A stretch of DNA of 10,182 bases from positions 1 through 10,182 of the forward strand of contig CAUEBO010000081.1 of assembly GCA_958454405.1 (NCBI GenBank), in the 5' to 3' direction. Shown here piece after piece: positions 5,910 to 10,182 of the stretch. The position numbers were made by a program, and so were the translations under genes. The notes beneath the pieces were generated by a model, which was not told the origin of the DNA, ran no database searches, and saw nothing but the letters and a program-made list of their open reading frames with translations. The stretch comes from an uncultured Eggerthellaceae bacterium. GTDB lineage: Bacteria; Actinomycetota; Coriobacteriia; Coriobacteriales; Eggerthellaceae. Position 1 is the first letter of the stretch, and each line of letters begins with the position of its first letter.

Positions 5910-5931
5910 TGCTATACTTGCGTGCTATGAT
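5910..5931 (+). promoter_or_regulatory. Paired extended -10 elements before the GGDEF gene
   Basis: TGC-TATACT (5910-5918) and TGC-TATGAT (5923-5931) lie in tandem 13 bp apart, in a locally AT-richer stretch 42-63 bases upstream of the predicted start. Neither has a clear -35. Either would give the cyclase gene its own promoter, separate from iorB. Confidence 0.4.
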
Positions 5932-5972
5932 GGCTGCCTGGCGCGGAAGGCGATCCCGATTCCCCGCGCACG

Positions 5973-6971
5973 ATGCGAGACGAGGTGCGATCGGCGATGG
6001 ATTCCGCACTGCTGAACGAGGCTGTTGAGCTGACCAGGCGGCTTTGGCGCGCCTATTTGATCGCGCCTTCGGATGAAGGCGGCCAGTTCATTCTCGACTC
6101 CCTGTACCGGGAGAACTTCTCGCTGATCGGCACGGGCAAGCACGAGGTGTATCTCGATCTCGACGCGTTTCTCGCGGGTTTCGAGCGCGATCAGGAGGAG
6201 GCGCAGGGCATCACGTTCGAGGTTCTGGACGAGTACTGCGAGGCGCGTCCGCTTGGCGAGGACGCCTGCCTGGTGCTGGGCACGCTGTGGGTTCGCGAGC
6301 GAGCGGACGAGCCGAAGCCGCTGCTCGTCGAAATGGACACGCGCTTCAGCCTGATCTTCCGCTTAGAGAACGGACGCTTGCTTCTCGCGCACCTGCACCA
6401 TTCGACGCCGAACGTCGACCAGCGGCGCGAAGAGTACTATCCCAAAACGGTGACGGAGCAGGCCAACGCGGCGCTTGCGTACTCGAAATCGTTGGAGCGC
6501 TGCGCCGAGCTTGATTCCATGACCGAGCTGCTCAACCGCATCGCCTTCGAGAACCACGTGTCCGAAACGCTTGCCCGCGACGGGGGCGGAGGCGTGTTCT
6601 TCATGATCGACCTCGACGATTTCAAACAGGTGAACGATACCCTCGGCCATCCTGAAGGAGACCGGATCATCATGGAATCCGCCGACGTGCTGCGCGTCGT
6701 GTTCGCCGGCGATGCGCTGGTCGGGCGCATGGGCGGCGACGAGTTCGGCGCGTTCGTCGAAGGGCCTCTGAGCGCGGGCGAAGCGGAGCTGAAGGCGCGC
6801 GAGCTCATCGAGCGCTGGGGCGCCCGCTCGTCCGTGCGGGACGTCGGGTTCGGTTGCTCCGTCGGATTGGTGCTGGTCGAGCGCGGGCAGTCCTTCTTCG
6901 AGCTGTACCGGATGGCCGACGAGGCGCTCTATACCAGCAAGCACGACGGCAAGGGGCGCTTCAGCTGGTGA
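5973..6971 (+). CDS. Diguanylate cyclase with N-terminal NTF2/SnoaL-like domain
   Basis: A 332-residue soluble protein with no membrane segment. Residues about 12-150 look like an NTF2/SnoaL-like sensor fold (L-I-G-T-G-K-H-E-V-Y ... T-F-E-V-L-D-E-Y-C-E-A-R ... R-F-S-L-I-F-R-L-E-N-G-R). Residues 170-332 form a GGDEF domain: D-S-M-T-E-L-L-N-R (181-189), M-I-D-L-D-D-F-K-Q-V-N-D-T-L-G-H (211-226), intact G-G-D-E-F (254-258) and A-D-E-A-L-Y-T-S-K-H-D-G-K-G (315-328). The active site appears complete, so it should make cyclic di-GMP from two GTP. The usual RxxD inhibitory I-site before GGDEF is not visible. The start is uncertain: the ATG at 5973 lacks a good ribosome site, and the ATG at 5997 has GAGG 12 bases upstream. 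The ligand of the N-terminal domain is unknown. It lies between iorB and paaK. Confidence 0.9.
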   Translation: MRDEVRSAMDSALLNEAVELTRRLWRAYLIAPSDEGGQFILDSLYRENFSLIGTGKHEVYLDLDAFLAGFERDQEEAQGITFEVLDEYCEARPLGEDACLVLGTLWVRERADEPKPLLVEMDTRFSLIFRLENGRLLLAHLHHSTPNVDQRREEYYPKTVTEQANAALAYSKSLERCAELDSMTELLNRIAFENHVSETLARDGGGGVFFMIDLDDFKQVNDTLGHPEGDRIIMESADVLRVVFAGDALVGRMGGDEFGAFVEGPLSAGEAELKARELIERWGARSSVRDVGFGCSVGLVLVERGQSFFELYRMADEALYTSKHDGKGRFSW

Positions 6972-6989
6972 AGAATTGCCGGGCGCGCG

Positions 6990-7017
6990 TTGTTTTTCAG
7001 GCGGTTTCGTCTAGAAT
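6990..7017 (+). promoter_or_regulatory. Promoter of the paaK-type gene
   Basis: -35 TTGTTT (6990-6995), 16-bp spacer, -10 TAGAAT (7012-7017), starting 19 bases after the GGDEF stop. Transcription would start near 7024, giving a 205-base leader before the ligase gene. Confidence 0.5.
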
Positions 7018-7229
7018 AGAAGCCATGCACATGCACGAAGACATCCTATCCTCCCCAGCCGTGGTTTCGGCTGGGCGATGGCGTTAGCTTCAAGTCTCGC
7101 CTGGCGGACATGGAGCGCGCATCGGCGTGCTCCAAACGGTCCCGACTTGTCAGCGCCCCGCGGCCCAAGCGAACTTGAAGCGATCACGATTCCGCTCCCA
7201 TCAGCCATCGCAGGAAACGAGGACCCCTT
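7018..7229 (+). other. Structured 5' leader of the paaK-type gene
   Basis: It contains an 8-bp perfect hairpin, CCCAGCCG/CGGCTGGG with a 6-base loop (7054-7075), and a 9-bp hairpin with one G:U, GGAGCGCGC/GCGTGCTCC with a 4-base loop (7112-7133). An ATG at 7025, seven bases after the -10 box, opens a 20-codon frame (stop at 7085-7087) that would be leaderless. It contains one Trp and no obvious codon run. I find no T-box AGGGTGG-type motif or other known riboswitch signature. A regulatory role is only a possibility. Confidence 0.3.
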
Positions 7230-8465
7230 ATGCAGATGACCGACGATCAGCTCGCGCTCATCAAGAAGCAGTTCAAAACCCTGAAGGACCGCTCTGCCTT
7301 CTACGCCGCCAAATTCGACGGCATCGATCTGACCGACGTGCAAACCCAGGAAGACTTCGAGAAGCTGCCGTTCTCGGAGAAGGACGACCTGCGCAACGCC
7401 TACCCGCTGGGCTTGCAGGCCGTGCCCGACGAGGAAATCGTGCGCGTCCATTCGTCGTCGGGCACCACGGGAACGCCGGTCGTCATCCCTTACACGCAGC
7501 AGGACGTGACCGATTGGGCCATCCAGTTCGCTCGCTGCTATGAGACGGCGGGCATCACGAACAAGGACCGCATCCACATCACTCCCGGCTACGGCCTGTG
7601 GACGGCAGGCATCGGCTTCCAGCTGGGCGCCGAGCGCCTGGGCGCCATGGCCATCCCTATGGGGCCCGGCAACACCGAGAAGCAGCTGCGCATGATGCAG
7701 GACCTGAAGTCCACCGTGCTGTGCGCCACGAGCTCCTACGCGCTGCTTTTGGCTGAAGAGATCGCCGAACGCAACCTGCGCGACAAGGTGTTCTTGCGCA
7801 AGGGCGTCATCGGGTCCGAGCGTTGGGGCGACAAGATGCGCCATCGCATCGCCGACGAGCTGGGCGTTGAGATATACGACATCTACGGCCTCACCGAGGT
7901 GTACGGCCCCGGCATCGGCATCTCGTGCGACGAGCATCACGGCATGCACGTGTGGGAAGACTTCGTGTACTGCGAGATCGTGGACCAGAACACCGGCGAG
8001 ACCCTGCCCGACGGCGAGGTGGGCGAGCTCGTGCTGACCACGCTGCGCAAGCAGGGCGCGCCGCTCATCCGCTACCGCACGCACGACCTCACGCGCATCC
8101 TCCCCGGACAGTGCGCCTGCGGCCTGCACCATCCGCGCATCGACACGCTGGTGGGCCGCACCGACGACATGTTCAAGGTGAAGGGCTGCAACATCTTCCC
8201 CGCGCAGGTGGAGGAGATCATCAGCATCACCGACGGCGCGTCTTCGGAGTACCAGGTGATGATCGAGCACATCATGGGCAAGGACGTGCTCACCGTGCTG
8301 TTCGAGACGCCGCTCGAGGGCGAGGCGAAGGAGCGCGCCGAGCAGGAGCTGGCCATGATCTTCAAGGCGAAGTGCGGCTGCACCCCGGATGCCAAGGGCG
8401 TGCCCATGGGCGAGCTGCCCCGTTCGGAGAAGAAGACGAAGCGCATCTTCGACAGCCGGTACTAA
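7230..8465 (+). CDS. paaK: Phenylacetate-CoA ligase family enzyme (AMP-forming)
   Basis: A 411-residue cytoplasmic adenylate-forming enzyme of the PaaK family, which joins aryl-acetates to CoA with ATP, or in reverse could recover ATP from aryl-acetyl-CoA. Motifs in order are S-S-S-G-T-T-G-T-P-V-V (75-85, ATP loop), Y-G-L-T-E-V-Y-G-P-G (219-228), L-I-R-Y-R-T-H-D-L-T (279-288), C-A-C-G-L-H-H-P-R-I (295-304, typical of PaaK), G-R-T-D-D-M-F-K-V-K-G (309-319) and R-S-E-K-K-T-K-R (398-405), where Lys402 fits the catalytic position. It is slightly shorter than the usual 430-440 residues. The start at 7230 has GAGGA (7219-7223) at six bases; an ATG at 7236 is possible. With IorAB nearby, aryl-acetyl-CoA (phenyl-, hydroxyphenyl- or indole-) is the likely substrate. 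The exact acid cannot be told from sequence. Confidence 0.93.
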   Translation: MQMTDDQLALIKKQFKTLKDRSAFYAAKFDGIDLTDVQTQEDFEKLPFSEKDDLRNAYPLGLQAVPDEEIVRVHSSSGTTGTPVVIPYTQQDVTDWAIQFARCYETAGITNKDRIHITPGYGLWTAGIGFQLGAERLGAMAIPMGPGNTEKQLRMMQDLKSTVLCATSSYALLLAEEIAERNLRDKVFLRKGVIGSERWGDKMRHRIADELGVEIYDIYGLTEVYGPGIGISCDEHHGMHVWEDFVYCEIVDQNTGETLPDGEVGELVLTTLRKQGAPLIRYRTHDLTRILPGQCACGLHHPRIDTLVGRTDDMFKVKGCNIFPAQVEEIISITDGASSEYQVMIEHIMGKDVLTVLFETPLEGEAKERAEQELAMIFKAKCGCTPDAKGVPMGELPRSEKKTKRIFDSRY

Positions 8466-8503
8466 GCTCGTTGTCCGCGCTGCCCCTTGTTCACGTTGCT
8501 GCA

Positions 8504-8539
8504 AAGCGCCCCAAGAACCGGTCGGTTCTTGGGGCGCTT
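8504..8539 (+). terminator. Strong hairpin terminator of the paaK-type gene
   Basis: AAGCGCCCCAAGAACC (8504-8519) and GGTTCTTGGGGCGCTT (8524-8539) form a 16-bp perfect stem with loop GGTC. It starts 39 bases after the stop codon. The stem ends in TT, followed by GCTCTATGTT rather than a pure T-run. It would work in either direction. Confidence 0.8.
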
Positions 8540-8734
8540 GCTCTATGTTGCCACCATTGACAGAGATCAGACCAATGCGCCTGCCGCAGTCCGACCAGAT
8601 TCTTCGGACGGGTTTCATCGCTTAGCGAAGAGATCTGTGGCCTGGTCTGCTCCCGGGTGCTTGGATTCGCGAACAAGCGGACATAGGTACGTCAATGGCG
8701 TTTAACATAGAGAAGGCCCGTTCGTGGCAGAAAA

Positions 8735-8876
8735 CGGCGTTAGTTGATCAGCTCAGAGGCGCCATGGCGCTCGTTCGACGCCTTGCCTCCGCGAGCTGCC
8801 GCGAATGGTCTGGTCGCAGCCCTGCCGCTTCTGAGGACATCTAAACCGGTGGCGCGCCGATGATCAACTAACGCCG
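8735..8876. mobile_element. MITE-like element with 16-bp terminal inverted repeats
   Basis: CGGCGTTAGTTGATCA (8735-8750) is repeated exactly in reverse complement at 8861-8876. AAAA stands directly outside both ends (8731-8734, 8877-8880), as a 4-bp target duplication would. The 110-base interior has no coding capacity. It includes an inner CTCAGA/TCTGAG pair. This fits a miniature inverted-repeat transposable element, but could also be an extragenic regulatory repeat. No transposase is present in the window. Confidence 0.5.
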
Positions 8877-8945
8877 AAAACCGCCACGGACCCGAGCTTT
8901 GCCGTCAAACCACCCTTGCCACGCCCTGGTCGATCCTCCTCCATG

Positions 8946-9179
8946 GTGCCGGCTGGTCTTTTCGGAAGCATTCGGCCCCAACCGCGAATGACTGAAAACA
9001 CGGTCGAATGCGCAGTCGTCGAGCACAAAACCGGGCACGCGAATTCCACGACCAGGCGTTTTGCGCAGTCAAGGCGCGAAAAGGGCGCGGACCGGCCTCG
9101 CAGACTGTACATTCGACCGCGGTTTCGGTCATTTTTGATTTCGCCCGGAGCCGGCCGGTCTTTGGAAGGATCCGTCCCC
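8946..9179. repeat. Cluster of diverged direct and inverted repeats
   Basis: Two families alternate. In the direct pair, 8946-8979 and 9148-9179 share GCCGGCyGGTCTTT followed by GGAAGsATyCG and CCCC, with a 2-base gap. In the inverted pair, 8988-9023 (plus) and 9097-9132 (minus) match at 29 of 36 positions, sharing the block CGGTCGAATG and then CAGTC. The order is direct copy, inverted copy, 73-base spacer, inverted copy, direct copy. RNA from this region could fold the inverted pair into a long imperfect stem. The origin is unknown; decay of a duplicated mobile element is one reading. Confidence 0.55.
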
Positions 9180-9356
9180 TTCATGAGGAGGCCTCCCGTT
9201 CAACCCGATGGGGAATCTGCTCGAAAGGCTGCGCACGCCGGTGTGCGCCAACGGCGGTTTGACGGCGATTGAAGCATCCGCAATTGCACCGATGTCGACA
9301 GGCGCCGATTGCCCGGACGCTCCGAAGGCTCGCCGAGGAACGGATCTCACCCATTT

Positions 9357-9385
9357 TTTACGTCGCACTTCCGCTCCACTATGGT
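9357..9385 (+). promoter_or_regulatory. Promoter of the tyrosine-rich leader and symporter
   Basis: -35-like TTTACG (9357-9362), 17-bp spacer, -10 TATGGT (9380-9385). The ATG at 9391 follows after only five bases, so the transcript may begin at or next to its own start codon. TAAAGT (9384-9389) is an alternative -10. Confidence 0.45.
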
Positions 9386-9390
9386 AAAGT

Positions 9391-9588
9391 ATGCGCATGC
9401 ATTCCGCGAAGGGACATATGGTCGTCAACGAGCGTTGGCGCTTCGAGCTGGCCGTGGCCGCTGCGTGCCGCGCGTTCGCCCCGCGTCCCACGGAACTGCT
9501 GTCCGCCTCCGATGTCGGAGGGGCCTCTGCGCAGCCGAGTGCTTCCGAGCCGCGCTACATCTCCTATTATTCCTACCGATACCTCTAG
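9391..9588 (+). CDS. Putative tyrosine-rich leader peptide upstream of the symporter
   Basis: A 65-codon frame whose last ten residues are Y-I-S-Y-Y-S-Y-R-Y-L: codons 56, 59, 60, 62 and 64 are Tyr (TAC, TAT, TAT, TAC, TAC at 9556-9582), just before TAG. A dense run of one amino acid's codons at the end of a small ORF, followed by competing hairpins and a transporter gene, is the pattern of an attenuation-type leader. The start may be the leaderless ATG at 9391. The in-frame ATG at 9418 has AAGGGA only three bases upstream, giving 56 residues. The N-terminal half (V-V-N-E-R-W-R-F-E-L-A-V-A-A-A) matches no family I know. It is longer than typical leader peptides, so a real small protein is not excluded. 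Confidence 0.5.
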   Translation: MRMHSAKGHMVVNERWRFELAVAAACRAFAPRPTELLSASDVGGASAQPSASEPRYISYYSYRYL

Positions 9589-9848
9589 CACATGGGTTTG
9601 CCCCGTGGTGCTGCGACGTGCCGGGTTCCGGCGCGGCGCACCCGCAGCCGGCAAAGTCATGTGCGCCTTCCATTCTCGCAGGTCAGGCAAAGTCAGCAAA
9701 ACGCTTTGCGGTGCGTGAGATTGACTCGTTGCGCGGCTGAGCGTGCTTTTGCACGTGAAGGCAAGCGCAAAAGGGCCAAGATCGCGTGCGGCAAAGCGTT
9801 GCAGCATCGAGTTCTTCCGTCGTTCGGAAGAACGACGGAAGGATAGAA
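9587..9848 (+). promoter_or_regulatory. Leader RNA with competing hairpins, sequestering the symporter ribosome site
   Basis: Right at the leader ORF stop, AGCAC-TGGG (9587-9596) can pair with CCCG-GTGCT (9602-9612). Alternatively GCACATG (9588-9594) pairs with CATGTGC (9658-9664). AACGCTTTGC (9700-9709) is complementary to GCAAAGCGTT (9791-9800). At the end, GTTCTTCCG/CGGAAGAAC (9811-9833, 9 bp) excludes CTTCCGTCGTT/AACGACGGAAG (9814-9841, 11 bp, 6-base loop). The second buries most of the GGAAGGA ribosome site (9837-9843) and the first leaves it free. GGCAAAGTCA occurs twice (9650, 9686). There is no U-tract, so control of translation is more likely than termination. All pairings were read by eye. 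Confidence 0.5.
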
Positions 9849-10182
9849 ATGATCGAAAAGATATGCATGGTGCTCATCTTCGTGGGCGTGGCGGTGGGCG
9901 TGGGTATCTACTGCCGACGCCACACCGGCACCGTCGACGGCTTCATCCTGGGCGGGCGCAACGTGGGACCGTGGCTTTCGGCGTTCGCGTTCGGCACGAG
10001 CTACTTCTCCGCCGTCATCTTCGTGGGTTACGCCGGCCAGTTCGGCTGGAAGTACGGCGTGGCCGCCACGTGGATCGGCATCGGCAACGCCATTCTGGGC
10101 AGCTTGCTGGCCTGGTGGGTGCTGGGGCCGCGCACGCGCGAGATGACGCACCGCCTGGGCGCGTCCACGATGCCCGAGTTCT
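9849..10182 (+). CDS. Sodium:solute symporter (SSS family), 5' part
   Basis: The first 111 residues of an integral membrane transporter, cut by the window edge. The N-terminus gives TM1 (about 4-22), then the family motif D-G-F-I-L-G-G-R-N-V-G-P-W-L-S-A-F-A-F-G-T-S-Y-F-S-A (residues 30-55, in which the helix break and sodium-site region lie). TM2 spans about 42-62, W-K-Y-G-V-A-A follows, and TM3 is about 72-92. These match the SSS family, whose members take up sugars, proline, pantothenate and other solutes with sodium. The start is fixed by GGAAGGA (9837-9843), five bases before the ATG. The substrate cannot be told from this part. The tyrosine-rich leader upstream suggests an aromatic amino acid or derived acid (inference). 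Confidence 0.92.
   Translation, partial: MIEKICMVLIFVGVAVGVGIYCRRHTGTVDGFILGGRNVGPWLSAFAFGTSYFSAVIFVGYAGQFGWKYGVAATWIGIGNAILGSLLAWWVLGPRTREMTHRLGASTMPEF

Larger units (their letters stand above)
8540..9356. other. Gene-free region rich in repeats
   Basis: About 800 bases in which I find no convincing gene. Open frames on both strands are short, lack good ribosome sites, and overlap repeats. Apart from the elements listed separately at 8735-8876 and 8946-9179, there is a small inverted repeat, CAGACCA near 8567 with TGGTCTG near 8643, and a short CGCTTAGCG palindrome near 8620. The stretch 9180-9356 shows nothing identifiable. Short frames reading M-T-E-N-T-V-E-C and M-T-E-T-A-V-E-C here come from a diverged inverted repeat rather than from genes. 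Confidence 0.6.

Noticed and set aside
7018..7229. T-box riboswitch upstream of the paaK-type gene
   Set aside because: No AGGGTGG-type antiterminator motif and no terminator with a U-tract. Only two ordinary hairpins are visible.
7011..8618. Long minus-strand open frame opposite the paaK-type gene (535 codons)
   Set aside because: Shadow frame of a GC-rich gene with no recognisable domain. It also runs through the paaK terminator hairpin.
8864..9272. Several short open frames on both strands, including ones starting M-T-E-N-T-V-E-C and M-T-E-T-A-V-E-C
   Set aside because: The similarity comes from the diverged inverted repeat, not from duplicated genes. The frames overlap on opposite strands and lack good ribosome sites.
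9752..9759. CACGTGAA as a third parS-like site
   Set aside because: Only the core matches. The outer positions differ from the parS consensus at about four bases, and it lacks the GAATG/CATTC flanks.

Overview
The window is GC-rich throughout, with GC-biased third codon positions. Its gene content fits an anaerobic, amino-acid-using gut actinobacterium of the Coriobacteriia, most likely Eggerthellaceae (Eggerthella/Gordonibacter type). No rRNA or other firm taxonomic marker is present, so that placement is inference. I recognise these genes with good support: tRNA-Phe, tatA, a TetR-family regulator, purE, a zinc-ribbon protein, iorA, iorB, a diguanylate cyclase, a phenylacetate-CoA ligase (paaK type), and the start of a sodium:solute symporter that runs off the right edge.

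Left part (1-2540). tRNA-Phe and a very short tatA lie on the minus strand. A TetR regulator is divergent from tatA, and a 20-bp near-perfect palindrome sits exactly between the -35 and -10 boxes of its promoter. purE stands alone on the plus strand and converges on a small minus-strand zinc-ribbon gene. A 14-bp perfect inverted repeat between the two could end both transcripts.

Middle part (2540-8540). iorA and iorB encode the two subunits of indolepyruvate:ferredoxin oxidoreductase. They are followed by an NTF2/SnoaL-like plus GGDEF protein and then by paaK. IorAB turns aryl-pyruvates (from Trp, Phe and Tyr) into aryl-acetyl-CoA, and the ligase interconverts aryl-acetyl-CoA and aryl-acetate, so together they form an aromatic amino acid catabolic module. 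Each ior gene is preceded by a near-identical palindrome matching the ParB/Spo0J parS consensus at 15 of 16 positions. A 195-bp element bounded by 15-bp inverted repeats separates the two genes and supplies the last codons and stop of iorA. A small basic ORF with a strong ribosome binding site overlaps the iorA start by ATGA.

Right part (8540-10182). About 850 bases hold no convincing gene but several repeats: a 142-bp element with 16-bp terminal inverted repeats flanked by AAAA, and a set of diverged direct and inverted repeats. Next comes what I consider the most interesting locus. A possibly leaderless 65-codon ORF ends in a tyrosine run (five Tyr in the last ten residues). It is followed by about 260 bases with competing hairpins, the last of which can bury the ribosome binding site of the symporter gene. 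This looks like a tyrosine-responsive leader controlling a transporter next to an aromatic amino acid catabolic module. I know of no description of it, and the regulatory reading is inference from the sequence.
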